From Christiangramia oceanisediminis (GTDB lineage: Bacteria; Bacteroidota; Bacteroidia; Flavobacteriales; Flavobacteriaceae): a DNA stretch of 64,000 bases. The notes beneath the pieces were generated by a model. That model was not told the origin of the DNA. It saw nothing but the letters and a program-made list of their open reading frames with translations, and did not search any database. Location: positions 62,001-126,000 of the forward strand of contig NZ_JANCNS010000002.1 of assembly GCF_022570735.2 (NCBI RefSeq). The letters are read 5' to 3'. Made by a program: the position numbers and the translations under genes. This document shows, one piece after another, positions 9,925-18,862 of this stretch. The stretch's first letter is position 1, and each line of letters opens with the position of its first letter.

Positions 9925-10400
9925 AACTAATTTTTTAGGTTTACTGATCCCCGAATAGGCTTTGATCTGCTCAGGAACTCTTTTTTGCAAATTAACCATT
10001 AGGATACCTGGCCTGTGTTATAGTATAGGTAAAGTTTCAGAAGCTTTTCCCAATGATATTTTTTCTAGTTATTCTCCCGTATCCAGTGAAAAATGCTTTG
10101 TTTGGTTCACCGCTGGTAGTATTGCCAATTCCCGGTTTAGGGTCATCTTTTTTAGAGCCAAAAACAATTGGAATCAGGAAAGAGAATCGAGAAAGATTGA
10201 TTTAAAAGTTCGGTTTGGTAAAACCATACATCAATTTTTAACGTTTGTATTATAGATATACTAAAAAAGGAGGTGAAATGGAAACAGTATTTTAATTGAT
10301 TAGACAACACGTTTTTAAAAGAAAAATTTTAATTACGAATTAGCCTAAAAAAAGTCCTGGAGAGCCAGGACTTTTTACTTGAACAATTATTTGGGTCAAA
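9925..10400. other. Intergenic region between the DJ-1 and YciF genes
   Basis: No gene is supported here. It holds the leader of the DJ-1 gene at its left end (9925-9943, resembling the YciF leader) and the YciF terminator at 10349-10376. The 97-codon plus-strand reading frame within it has no recognisable protein features. Confidence 0.5.
10349..10376 (-). terminator. Terminator of the YciF-like gene
   Basis: A perfect 12-bp inverted repeat, AAAAAGTCCTGG (10349-10360) with CCAGGACTTTTT (10365-10376), encloses the 4-nt loop AGAG. It has A- and T-runs on both sides, so it could work in both directions. It lies 25 bp past the stop of the gene at 10401. Confidence 0.8.
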
Positions 10401-10883
10401 TTATCTTGCCTTTCTATTCAAACGTTCCTTGGCAAGTTCATTGAAACGTTCATCTGTGCGGTATGCTTCATTTCGATTCTGCGTAAGCTTTTCAGCTATA
10501 TCAGCATAGCCAAGTTCTTCAGCAAACTGTACGAGAGTACCATAACCGGCTATTTCATAATGTTCTATTCGCTGTGCCTCGCTGATCAGTCCTGCGTCCT
10601 TTACATCTGGATCTATATTGAGTTCCATGAACTCTTCGCCTTCCCGGATAATTCCCTTCATGGCATTGCATTCTTCGCCTTTTGGATCAATATCAAGTTC
10701 CTTGCAAATTTCCCGCAGGCGTTCGATATGCTGCCTGGTTTCGTTTAGGTGATCTTCGAATATTTTCTTAAGCGAGCCGTTATGGGCTGCCGACCTCATT
10801 TTAGGCAGGGCATTCACTAATTGTCCTTCTGCATTATAAAGGTCTTTTAACTGGTGTTCAAATAAGTCCTCTAAATTTCTCAT
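10401..10883 (-). CDS. YciE/YciF-like ferroxidase family protein (DUF892)
   Basis: A protein of 160 residues, the usual length, starting at an ATG at 10883. It is all-helical and ferritin-like: RNLEDLFEHQLKDLYNAEGQLVNALPKM at the N-terminus, followed by the E..H and E..E..H patterns expected of a di-iron site (DHLNETRQHIERL, EAQRIEHYEIAGYGTL). Family knowledge: YciF-type proteins are stress-induced and related to rubrerythrin and ferritin. The exact metal ligands are inferred. It is monocistronic, with a strong terminator downstream. Its upstream 22 bases closely match those of the DJ-1 gene. Confidence 0.85.
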   Translation of the reverse strand: MRNLEDLFEHQLKDLYNAEGQLVNALPKMRSAAHNGSLKKIFEDHLNETRQHIERLREICKELDIDPKGEECNAMKGIIREGEEFMELNIDPDVKDAGLISEAQRIEHYEIAGYGTLVQFAEELGYADIAEKLTQNRNEAYRTDERFNELAKERLNRKAR

Positions 10884-11232
10884 AACTTCATTTTTAGGTT
10901 TTATTCAAACTACTATTTACAAATGGAAATAGTGGTTAAATGATTAATAAACTATTTATAAGATTTATTAAAACAGGCAGCCTGAAATTCGATTTATGTC
11001 GGTTTGGTTATAAACAGGGACTTTGCTCAGGCTCAATTTTTTAGGTGCAATTTTTCGTAGTGAAGTGTATTTTTTGTAAATTTATAATGTCATGCAGGGT
11101 GCTACATTAAGTTGAGCTGAGATTATACCTGTGGATTGTCCAGATAATGCTGGATAAAGAGTATGACACTCAAAGGGAACAATGAATGTTAGATCATTTT
11201 TGTTCCCTTTGTTCCTTTATAGATTCCAGGAT
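10884..11232. other. Intergenic region upstream of YciF and downstream of TolC
   Basis: It holds the YciF leader (10884-10902) and the stem-loop at 11172-11210. I see no reading frame or repeat in the remainder. Confidence 0.4.
11172..11210 (-). terminator. Stem-loop after the TolC gene
   Basis: AAAGGGAACAA (11172-11182) pairs perfectly with TTGTTCCCTTT (11200-11210). An inner AATGA/TCATT pairing extends the stem. It lies 23-61 bp beyond the TolC stop. No T-run follows on the minus strand, so it may be a processed or stabilising 3' hairpin rather than a classical terminator. Confidence 0.45.
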
Positions 11233-12627
11233 TTAAATTTGCGGGATCGTAGCCAGGATCCTGAAAAGTTCTGCTTTTGAATTTAGCAGTTTATTCTGTA
11301 ACTGAATCTCCTTTTGCAGGGCAGAGAGTAGACTACTCTCCCTGGTATTGATAAGAAAGATCGAACTTTCCCCAAGATCGAATTTACGCACCTCTCCTTC
11401 AAGCATACGTTCGTAGGAGTCTATAAGCTCCTCCATTATTATGGTTTGTTCACGTAGTGAATTCACCTGCTCTCGCAAGGCGAGTATCTTATTCTGCAAT
11501 TCAATTCGTTTGTTTACAAGGTCAAAATCGGCATTTTCGACTTTAAGTTTAGCCAGTTTCAACTCGCCTCTTTCTTTCCTGAGGAATAAAGGGAAACTGA
11601 AATTGACGCCAAACTTATAGTTGTCGTAATTGAGACTGTTGAACTCTGTAGCTTCCTCGGTAAGAAAATTATATTCAAGGTTTATTTTAGGCAATAACTT
11701 GTTCGCTTTTAATCGTTGTTCCAATTCCAGGATCTCGATCTTATAGTTTAAAGATCGTATTACGGGATGCTCTTCCAGGGTCGATGGTGCCTGTATATCA
11801 AGAATCTCATCTACCTGGCCTATACTGGCCGGAGCGGGGTAGGTTTGTTCCCTTAATTCTAACGGCTCATTATCCTGATTCCATAAAAAGGTTGATAGCT
11901 GCAGGGAATTCTTTATATAATCAAGCCTTGCCTGTTCCAGGCTTAATCGCCTGTTCTGGATATTAAGTTTGGCTTCGGTGGTATCTATAGCTGGTTTGTC
12001 TCCGGCCTGGTAACTACGAACGACACCTCGAAACCTGATCTGGGCGTTTTCCAGAAATCCTTCTAGAAGTTCCATTTCCAGGTAAGAACTGAACCAGTCG
12101 AAATAGGCTTGTGAAGCCCTGTAAAGAATGTCGTTGACTGCTATCTGCTGTTCGGCTTCAGACTGTCTTACGAACACCTTGGCCTGTTTTAGGGTTGCCA
12201 TTCTTTCATTGATGAACAGGCCCTGACCAACCGGTACCGAAATTCCGGCTGCGAAAAGTCCGTCTTCGGGTACGGTGTTCTGCGGATTCAGGTATACGCC
12301 AGAATTGTTCTCATACTGTGCCTTCAGTTCCACCCCGAACCAGGTTGGAATTTTAAAGCTGGTATTCAGAAGGTCGTAATATTCGGTTTCCTTGTAATCC
12401 TTTCTATCGTAACCAGCTTCTATTTTAGGATCAAAGTTTCCCCTGGAACTCCTAAGGTTTGCATCTGCACGTTCCGTAATAAGCCCCGCCTGTTTTACCA
12501 CAGGGTGATAGGTCTTAACCAGATTGAGATACTCCTCGAAACCCAGATACGTGCTGTCCTGTACCTGCGCTTTCATAAAAAGCGGGCAGGTTAGAATCAG
12601 CAGCAAAAATATCTTTAGATGTCTCAT
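11233..12627 (-). CDS. TolC family outer-membrane efflux protein
   Basis: A protein of 464 residues starting at the ATG at 12627, with a signal peptide MRHLKIFLLLILTCPLFMKAQ. The body is alpha-helical with the two tandem repeats of TolC-like proteins: long coiled-coil helices (for example AKLKVENADFDLVNKRIELQ split across 520-style heptads) and strand segments such as GVNFSFPLFLRK. The ATG overlaps the stop of the HlyD-type gene by 4 bp (ATGA), showing translational coupling. An upstream in-frame extension to 12771 lies wholly inside the HlyD gene and is rejected. It should form the outer-membrane channel of the export operon 11233-16319. Confidence 0.9.
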   Translation of the reverse strand: MRHLKIFLLLILTCPLFMKAQVQDSTYLGFEEYLNLVKTYHPVVKQAGLITERADANLRSSRGNFDPKIEAGYDRKDYKETEYYDLLNTSFKIPTWFGVELKAQYENNSGVYLNPQNTVPEDGLFAAGISVPVGQGLFINERMATLKQAKVFVRQSEAEQQIAVNDILYRASQAYFDWFSSYLEMELLEGFLENAQIRFRGVVRSYQAGDKPAIDTTEAKLNIQNRRLSLEQARLDYIKNSLQLSTFLWNQDNEPLELREQTYPAPASIGQVDEILDIQAPSTLEEHPVIRSLNYKIEILELEQRLKANKLLPKINLEYNFLTEEATEFNSLNYDNYKFGVNFSFPLFLRKERGELKLAKLKVENADFDLVNKRIELQNKILALREQVNSLREQTIIMEELIDSYERMLEGEVRKFDLGESSIFLINTRESSLLSALQKEIQLQNKLLNSKAELFRILATIPQI

Positions 12628-13970
12628 TTTGCGGCAGCTTTTTCGTTCTCCGGAGTATAATAATTTGGAGGGAAACCATTCAGGTGACGCCAGATCTCGT
12701 ACCAGATAGGAACATCTTCCAGCAGAGCCAGTGTATTTGCTCCTGACCCAACCCTTAGCGCGTCTGGCCATTCATGATCATCAGGGTCTGGCGCCAGCAA
12801 CACACGGTATTTCCCGTTGGTGCTGATGTAATTTTCAATAGCCACGATCTCGGCGCCATAGGTACCATAAGAAATATTTGGCCACCCGCTAAATACGATT
12901 GCCGGCCATCCATCAAATTGTACCCTTACTTTTTCACCTACATGTAAAAGGGGAAGGTCCAGAGGTTCCACAAAGGTTTCTACAGCCAGCTGGTAATCTG
13001 CTGGCATGATGCTTACCAGTTTTTCACCTTCCTTGAAGGTCTCTCCAATCCCACCGATTATGGCCTTATTGATGTAACCATTCTGTGGAGCCTTGATATA
13101 ATAAAGGCTGTCCCTTATCTCATAATTCGCAAAGGTATTTTCCAGTTTGCTTACTTCCGCTTCGGTCTCGAACCTCATGGACTGGGCGGTAGAACGTTCA
13201 CTTCGGGCCTTTGAGATCTTATCGGAATATTCGGCACGAATTCGATTTAATTCGATCCTTGCATTAATAAGGTCATTCCGGCTGGCCAGCAGTTTGTTTT
13301 CCTGTGAGATAAGCTTGGCCTGCGTTTCCTGCAGTTTAAGCCTTTTTTCTTCCACATCGGTCATCGCTTTCAAACCTTCTTCCTGAAGTTGTTTGGTACG
13401 GTTAAACTGTGTTTCGGCAATGCTTAGGTTGGTTTCTGCAGCCTGCAGATCGATGCTATCACTGCGAATTTTAAGTTTGGCCTGTTCCAGTTTGTTCTGA
13501 GCCTGTTCGAGCTTTAACTCCTGTTCCTGCTGTAATGCGGTGATCTGGTTTTCCAGGGCAGATATCTTTTCATCATACGAGACAAGTGAGCCAGACTTGG
13601 CTCTAACCTGTTGTCCTGTTCTCTCTACAAGGTTTGGATCCAGGTATTCACCTTTCACCTCGGCTATTCTTAATATGGTATCACCTTTTTGTACCCGGTC
13701 TCCCTCCTGTACATACCACTGGGCGATCTGCCCTGGAATTGGTGACTGTATGGTTTGAGGCCTGTGTTCTGGCTGCAAGGTAGTTACATTACCCGTCCCC
13801 GAAACTGTTTGCGTCCATGGTAAAAAGAGTATCACTATGCCAGAGATCGCAAAACCTTTAAGAAAGCGATTAAAATAGGAGTTGTGTTTTTCGTGAAAAA
13901 CCTTTTTACCTGAATCATATTGTTTCAGGTCAACATCCTTATGTAGTGTATTTGTGGTTATATTCAGCAT
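12624..13970 (-). CDS. HlyD family membrane fusion (adaptor) protein
   Basis: A protein of 448 residues. A cytoplasmic N-terminus is followed by one transmembrane helix at about 35-55 (FLKGFAISGIVILFLPW) and a lipoyl/barrel-sandwich half (IQSPIPGQIAQWYVQEGDRVQKGDTIL). A long coiled coil spans about 130-280 with many Q, E, K and L heptads. The second lipoyl half (YYIKAPQNGYINKAI) and a beta-barrel domain complete the fold. It bridges the inner-membrane ABC protein to TolC. It sits 5 bp after the ABC gene and overlaps the TolC gene by 4 bp. Confidence 0.92.
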   Translation of the reverse strand: MLNITTNTLHKDVDLKQYDSGKKVFHEKHNSYFNRFLKGFAISGIVILFLPWTQTVSGTGNVTTLQPEHRPQTIQSPIPGQIAQWYVQEGDRVQKGDTILRIAEVKGEYLDPNLVERTGQQVRAKSGSLVSYDEKISALENQITALQQEQELKLEQAQNKLEQAKLKIRSDSIDLQAAETNLSIAETQFNRTKQLQEEGLKAMTDVEEKRLKLQETQAKLISQENKLLASRNDLINARIELNRIRAEYSDKISKARSERSTAQSMRFETEAEVSKLENTFANYEIRDSLYYIKAPQNGYINKAIIGGIGETFKEGEKLVSIMPADYQLAVETFVEPLDLPLLHVGEKVRVQFDGWPAIVFSGWPNISYGTYGAEIVAIENYISTNGKYRVLLAPDPDDHEWPDALRVGSGANTLALLEDVPIWYEIWRHLNGFPPNYYTPENEKAAAK

Positions 13971-13975
13971 TTTTT

Positions 13976-15640
13976 TTACAAGGTCTTTTCTATTTCTCCG
14001 TTATTGATCCTAATTCGACGGTTACAATATTTTCTCCATAATTTATTATGGCTGGAAACGACGATGGACCAGGAATGCTTACTGTCAAAAAGATATTCCA
14101 TGATCCTGATAGACTCGTCTTCATCTACTTGGTTTAGTGGTTCGTTAAGAATTAAAAGATTAGGATTCTTAACGATACTTCTGGCTAACACGATCTTTTT
14201 AGAAGTGGTAAAAGCCATCTGTCTTCCTTCCGGGTAAATGAGAGCATTAAGGCCTTTTGGTTGTTCCCTTACAAAAGATGCGAGGCCAATATTTTCCAGA
14301 ACATCAAAAATTTGCTTCTGGGTAATATTCTGGTTTCCGAAGGTCAGGTTTTCCTGTAGCGTTCCTTCAAAAGGAGTCTCTTCAGTAAGAGATTGCCCAA
14401 CTAATGACCTGTAATAGTTGAGGTCTACATGCTGCAGGGAAATACCATTTACGAATATCTTACCTGAGGTTGGCTCCAGCAAACCGGCTATGATTTTTAA
14501 GAGAGTAGATTTACCAGCTCCATTGGGCCCTTCGAGTATTATTTTTTCTCCGCTTTTGATCTGCAGATTGATATTTTTAAGGATCTCGGTTCCATCAGTC
14601 GCAACAAAGCCAACATTTTTCAATTCGATATCCATTTGTTGATCACCATTGAAGCTGTGATCACCCTGAAAGACCTCCAGTTCCTTGTCCACGACCTCAC
14701 CCAGTTTCTCCAGGCTGGTCAACATGTCGTAAAGGTTCTCCAAGCCAACGATCATCTTTTCAACACTGCTTATGATAAGAAGGATAATGATCTCGGCCGC
14801 TACGAACTGCCCAATATTCATCTGCTGGTTAAGTACCAGTATACCTCCAATTACCAGTAAACCAGCTGTGATAAGTACTTTGAAGCCAATCATCTGGATG
14901 AATTGTAAACGAAGGATCTGGAAGTGACTTTCACGGGCATCCAGGTAACTACTAACCAGTTTGTCGTTTTTAGTAACCGCCAAACTCGTTCTTCCGGAAA
15001 CTTTAAAGCTTATAAGTGTTCTCGCTACTTCCTGTATCCAGTGCGCGATCTTATATTTCATCTTGGACTCCTTTATACTGGTATTTAGGCCCGCTTTCCC
15101 AGTAAACCTGAAAACAAGATAGATAAGGATGACCAGCAGTAATCCATAAATAATGAAGAACGGATGGTATAGGGATAACAGGATAAGACCAAATATGATC
15201 TGGAATATGGCTGCCGGAAAATCAATTACCAGCTTGGAAATACCTTTTTGAATGCTGATCACATCAAAGAATCGGTTCGCCAGTTCAGGAGGATAAAAAT
15301 TATGCAGTTCGCTCATTTTGATCTTTGGGAACCGGTAGGAAAACTCAAAGCTCGCCCGGGTAAAGATCTTTTGCTGAACATTTTCCAGGATCCTGATTTG
15401 CATGAGCTGAAGAATTCCCACAAAACCTACGGCCAGGGTTACCAAACTAACCAGGACGATCCAGGAAGTGGTGATACGAGCTCCCTGTATGATATTTACA
15501 ATGGCCTGTATTCCCAGTGGAACCGACAGGTTTACAATTCCGGCGAAGATCGCGTAATACAGGATTTGAAGAAAATCCTTTTTTTCCAGTTTCAGGAGGC
15601 CAAGGAATCGCTGCCAGGTTGTAAGTTTACTTTTAGACAT
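13976..15640 (-). CDS. ABC transporter, membrane plus ATPase domain, with degenerate ATPase motifs
   Basis: A protein of 554 residues with an N-terminal ABC transmembrane domain (about 20-310, several hydrophobic helices) and a C-terminal ATPase. Walker A is intact (GPNGAGKST, 371-379), the Q-loop Q416 is present and the H-loop H531 is present (VVSSHNK). The LSGGQ signature position instead reads AFTTSKK (476-482), and Walker B is LLILNEP (N499 replaces the usual D, E500 kept). It lacks the N-terminal C39 peptidase domain of bacteriocin exporters. The ATG at 15640 is preferred to a TTG at 15649. It overlaps the TetR gene by 8 bp and is followed by HlyD and TolC genes, implying a type I-like exporter of unknown cargo. 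Confidence 0.85.
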   Translation of the reverse strand: MSKSKLTTWQRFLGLLKLEKKDFLQILYYAIFAGIVNLSVPLGIQAIVNIIQGARITTSWIVLVSLVTLAVGFVGILQLMQIRILENVQQKIFTRASFEFSYRFPKIKMSELHNFYPPELANRFFDVISIQKGISKLVIDFPAAIFQIIFGLILLSLYHPFFIIYGLLLVILIYLVFRFTGKAGLNTSIKESKMKYKIAHWIQEVARTLISFKVSGRTSLAVTKNDKLVSSYLDARESHFQILRLQFIQMIGFKVLITAGLLVIGGILVLNQQMNIGQFVAAEIIILLIISSVEKMIVGLENLYDMLTSLEKLGEVVDKELEVFQGDHSFNGDQQMDIELKNVGFVATDGTEILKNINLQIKSGEKIILEGPNGAGKSTLLKIIAGLLEPTSGKIFVNGISLQHVDLNYYRSLVGQSLTEETPFEGTLQENLTFGNQNITQKQIFDVLENIGLASFVREQPKGLNALIYPEGRQMAFTTSKKIVLARSIVKNPNLLILNEPLNQVDEDESIRIMEYLFDSKHSWSIVVSSHNKLWRKYCNRRIRINNGEIEKTL

Positions 15641-16319
15641 TCTCTTCAATTTTTAGGATTCTCATAACCAGGTCGTGGAAATAGATAGTGGGTGAAACTT
15701 TTTCATTACAATCTGTAATACTTGTAAAATGATCTTTTATAAAATGTTGATGCAGTGATCCGTCTATGATCATGCTCGCCAGGCTCCCGGGATATGGATA
15801 ATCGGGATTTACTTCGGCGATCATTTCCTTAAGGCGTTTGACCAGTCTTTTGTATACCAGGAAATAGCCTTCACGATTTTCGGTATCTACCTCTTTGGTG
15901 AGGTAAGATTTAGAAGATTCGTTAATGATAATCTGGTTAAGGGCGACCTCGTTTATATGGCTGAATGAAGCATCTTCCTGAACGGTTTTGGTAACCACCT
16001 CTATAGCGCTCAATAATCGTTTATTGGGATCGGTAAGACTGTGCGTGGCAAAGATCAACTGGTATTCTTTCCAGCCCCAGTACCAGGAAGTAAGGTAAAC
16101 CAGGAGCTTATGCTTATTTTCGAAATAGCGATAAATAGAACTTTCGTTCGATTTTATTTTAGTTCCCAGTTTCCTGAACGTGAAATTCTCGAATCCAATC
16201 TCATGGATCAGTAGAATTGCATTCTCTACGATGCGTTGTCCCAATTCGGTAGACTCGGGATCCTTAACGTAGATCTTTTCATTCACGCTTATTTTAATGT
16301 CATGAAAGAACTGCTTCAT
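15633..16319 (-). CDS. TetR family transcriptional regulator of the export operon
   Basis: A protein of 228 residues. The N-terminal helix-turn-helix is recognisable at about 28-75 (IVENAILLIHEIGFENFTFRKLG, then SSIYRYFENKHKLLVYL). The C-terminal part is the variable ligand-binding domain. It is the first gene of the tetR-ABC-HlyD-TolC operon and overlaps the ABC gene. A 14-bp perfect inverted repeat lies directly upstream at 16342-16385 and overlaps the likely -7 box, so autorepression with control of the operon is likely. The ligand is unknown. Confidence 0.88.
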   Translation of the reverse strand: MKQFFHDIKISVNEKIYVKDPESTELGQRIVENAILLIHEIGFENFTFRKLGTKIKSNESSIYRYFENKHKLLVYLTSWYWGWKEYQLIFATHSLTDPNKRLLSAIEVVTKTVQEDASFSHINEVALNQIIINESSKSYLTKEVDTENREGYFLVYKRLVKRLKEMIAEVNPDYPYPGSLASMIIDGSLHQHFIKDHFTSITDCNEKVSPTIYFHDLVMRILKIEENV

Positions 16320-16338
16320 GTGCTAGTTTATTTGCTTT

Positions 16339-16346
16339 CAAAAATA
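16339..16346 (-). promoter_or_regulatory. Bacteroidota -7 box of the tetR operon
   Basis: On the minus strand the sequence is TATTTTTG, matching TAnnTTTG. It lies about 20 bp upstream of the tetR start. No clear -33 TTG is visible at the expected distance. The box overlaps the left arm of the inverted repeat at 16342. Confidence 0.5.
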
Positions 16347-16385
16347 ATAGTAAAAGTGTTATAATTAATAGTTTTACTATTATTT
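16342..16385. promoter_or_regulatory. Candidate TetR operator (14-bp inverted repeat, 16-nt spacer)
   Basis: AAATAATAGTAAAA (16342-16355) and TTTTACTATTATTT (16372-16385) are exact reverse complements. They flank a 16-nt AT-rich spacer 23 bp upstream of the tetR start. The position over the promoter suits repressor binding. The long spacer is unusual for a single TetR dimer and may mean two dimers. Confidence 0.55.
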
Positions 16386-16671
16386 AACGTATGTTTAAAA
16401 TAATTTGGTTGAAAGTCAGGTTTTTATAATTCCGGATGGATAGGGTTGTTCAACCAGGCAGGTAATAAATTCCTGAAAATAATTTGATGCAGAAAGCTAT
16501 ATTTCATTCAAAAAAAAGCTGAAAATGCCTGCTAATTTCCAGATTTTCAAAATTTATAAGGGAATGATTAAGAATAGTGCAAAAGCTGTAATTTTCCTTT
16601 TCCGGCCTGTTTCTAAATGCTCCAAAAAGACTTAGTTTTAGCATTTCAATCAACCCGCATTTAACTTCGAT

Positions 16672-18564
16672 ATGGAAGACAAAAGGTATTTTGTAATAGA
16701 TTTTGACAGTACATTCACGCAGGTGGAAGCCCTGGATGTACTGGGCGAGATCTCACTGGAAAAAAATCCTAAAAAAGATCAGAAATTACGAGAACTAAAG
16801 AACCTAACAGATCTTGCCATGGCAGGTGAGCTGGCCTTCAGAGAATCTTTGGAAAAAAGGTTAAACATTCTGGAAGCCCATAAGAGTATGTTGCCGCAGG
16901 TGGTTGACAGGTTAAAGCAAAAAGTTTCGGTTTCCTTTGTTAGGAATGAAGAGTTTTTCCAGGAATATAAAGACCGTATCTATATTATTTCAAGTGGCTT
17001 CAAGGAAGTGATACTTCCCATTGTAAAGGCGATGGGAGTAAAGGAAGATAACGTCTATGCCAATACTTTTGAATATGATGAGGAGGGCAATATCACCGGT
17101 TTTGACGAAACCAATGTACTTTCATCAAACAACGGAAAGGTTGAATTGCTTAAGCAATTAGAGCTGAAGGGAGATGTTTATGTGATTGGCGACGGTTATA
17201 ACGATTACGAGATCAAAGCCGCCGGGCTGGCCAATAAATTCTATGCCTTTACCGAAAATGTGGAACGTGGCAATATCCTTGAAAAAGCCGACCATATCAC
17301 TCCAAGCCTTGATGAATTTCTATACCTTCATAAAATGAATAAAGCCATTTCCTACCCTAAAAACCGAATTAAGGTTCTCTTACTGGAAAACGTTCACGCT
17401 GATGCTGTTAACCTCATGAAAAATGAAGGTTATAATGTTACAACCATTTCCGGGGCACTTGATGAGGATGAGCTGGCGGAAAAAATAAAGGATGTTTCCA
17501 TTCTTGGAATACGTTCCAAAACAAATCTTACCGAAAAGGTTTTAAAAAACGCGAATCGGCTTATCGCCGTAGGAGCCTTTTGCATAGGAACTAACCAGAT
17601 AGACCTGGAGGCCTGTCTTAAGAAAGGGGTGGCAGTTTTCAACGCGCCATACAGCAATACCCGTTCTGTAGTAGAACTTGCAATTGGAGAGATCATCCTG
17701 TTAATGAGAAATCTTCCAGATCGTATCGCTGAAATGCACAAGGGAGAATGGAATAAATCGGCTAAGAACAGTTACGAAATTCGCGGAAAAAAACTCGGTA
17801 TCGTTGGTTATGGAAACATTGGAGCCCAACTATCGGTTGTTGCCGAAGCTATTGGGATGGATGTTTATTATTACGACCTGGTAGAGAAACTCGCCCTGGG
17901 TAATGCAACCAAATGCAGCAGTTTAAAGGAACTTTTTTCAAAAGTTGATATCGTGAGCCTGCATGTGGACGGTCGAAAGGAAAATACCAGGATGATCGGG
18001 GACAAGCAGTTTAGCTGGATGAAAGAGGGATCTGTTTTTCTGAACCTTGCACGTGGGCAGGTGGTTGATGTGGATGCGCTTAAAAACCACCTGGAATCTG
18101 GCAGGATACGTGGAGCAGGGGTAGATGTATTCCCGAAGGAGCCAAAGACCAATAAAGAAGAATTCGAATCGGTTTTAAGAGGAACACCTAATTTGATACT
18201 TACTCCTCATATTGGAGGGAGCACCGAAGAAGCACAGGAAAATATCGGGAATTTTGTACCCGGGAAGATCATTGAATATATCAATACAGGTAGCACGACC
18301 AATTCGGTGAATTTCCCGAATTTACAACTGCCAATCCTGGAGAACGCACATCGCCTCATCCATATCCACCACAATAAACCGGGAATCATTGCTCATATCA
18401 ACAGGATCCTGGCAGCTCATGATATCAATATCGTAGGCCAGTATTTAAAGACTAATGAAACCATTGGTTATGTGATCACAGATATAGACAAGGAATATGA
18501 TAACGAGGTGATAAAAGAACTGAAGGGAATACAGGATACGATTCGTTTCAGGGTGCTTTATTAA
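16672..18564 (+). CDS. Fused phosphoserine phosphatase / D-3-phosphoglycerate dehydrogenase
   Basis: A protein of 630 residues combining the first and last steps of serine synthesis. Residues 1-225 are a HAD phosphatase of the SerB type: nucleophile D10 and D12 (DFDST), then GDGYND at 173-178. Residues about 232-540 are 3-phosphoglycerate dehydrogenase: GxGxxG at 379-384 (GYGNIG), the catalytic arginine region (GIRSKTNLTEKVL), LARGQVVD, and H in LTPHIGGSTEEAQ. The C-terminal about 80 residues form an ACT domain (KPGIIAHINRILAAHDINI), usually the serine feedback site. The two activities are separate genes in E. coli. It is monocistronic, with a terminator downstream. Confidence 0.92.
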   Translation: MEDKRYFVIDFDSTFTQVEALDVLGEISLEKNPKKDQKLRELKNLTDLAMAGELAFRESLEKRLNILEAHKSMLPQVVDRLKQKVSVSFVRNEEFFQEYKDRIYIISSGFKEVILPIVKAMGVKEDNVYANTFEYDEEGNITGFDETNVLSSNNGKVELLKQLELKGDVYVIGDGYNDYEIKAAGLANKFYAFTENVERGNILEKADHITPSLDEFLYLHKMNKAISYPKNRIKVLLLENVHADAVNLMKNEGYNVTTISGALDEDELAEKIKDVSILGIRSKTNLTEKVLKNANRLIAVGAFCIGTNQIDLEACLKKGVAVFNAPYSNTRSVVELAIGEIILLMRNLPDRIAEMHKGEWNKSAKNSYEIRGKKLGIVGYGNIGAQLSVVAEAIGMDVYYYDLVEKLALGNATKCSSLKELFSKVDIVSLHVDGRKENTRMIGDKQFSWMKEGSVFLNLARGQVVDVDALKNHLESGRIRGAGVDVFPKEPKTNKEEFESVLRGTPNLILTPHIGGSTEEAQENIGNFVPGKIIEYINTGSTTNSVNFPNLQLPILENAHRLIHIHHNKPGIIAHINRILAAHDINIVGQYLKTNETIGYVITDIDKEYDNEVIKELKGIQDTIRFRVLY

Positions 18565-18634
18565 AAGTTAGGTATTTAATGATTTGATTGCTATTTGTTT
18601 ACCTTGAGATAACCGCGTGCCTACAGGCTTTGGG

Positions 18635-18642
18635 TATCTTTG
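18635..18642 (+). promoter_or_regulatory. Candidate Bacteroidota -7 box with no downstream gene
   Basis: TATCTTTG matches TAnnTTTG exactly. A transcript starting about 18648 would meet the terminator at 18670-18709 after about 60 nt without containing an ORF. No -33 element is visible at the right distance. Confidence 0.35.
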
Positions 18643-18669
18643 AATAAAATAGCTAAGAGAAAGAAAGAA

Positions 18670-18709
18670 AGGGTCAATTCTGAAATGATAGTCACGGCCC
18701 TTTTTTTAT
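18670..18709 (+). terminator. Terminator after the SerB-SerA gene
   Basis: AAGGGTC (18670-18676) pairs with GGCCCTT (18697-18703) with one G-T wobble, and is followed by seven T. Confidence 0.65.
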
Positions 18710-18862
18710 GTCTTATAAATAAATGCCATTTCGATTAAAGCACGCGAGCGGAAATATAGTAAATTAGTATTTCCTTAGCTTTTTTTAGCTTTCGCTTAAC
18801 GCATTAAATGGCTTATTTGAACTATATTTATCGAAGTAATTATTAGTAAAATAATAATTGCG

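Larger units (their letters stand above)
16320..16671. other. Divergent intergenic region between tetR and the SerB-SerA gene
   Basis: The left part holds the TetR operator candidate and -7 box. On the right, AAATGCT (16615-16621) and AGCATTT (16640-16646) form a 7-bp inverted repeat in the probable leader of the SerB-SerA gene. TAACTTCG at 16662 is a poor -7 match. Nothing else is evident. Confidence 0.4.

Noticed and set aside
12628-12771. N-terminal extension of the TolC-like protein
   Set aside because: It lies wholly within the HlyD gene and would place the signal peptide internally; the ATG at 12627 fits the signal peptide and ATGA overlap.
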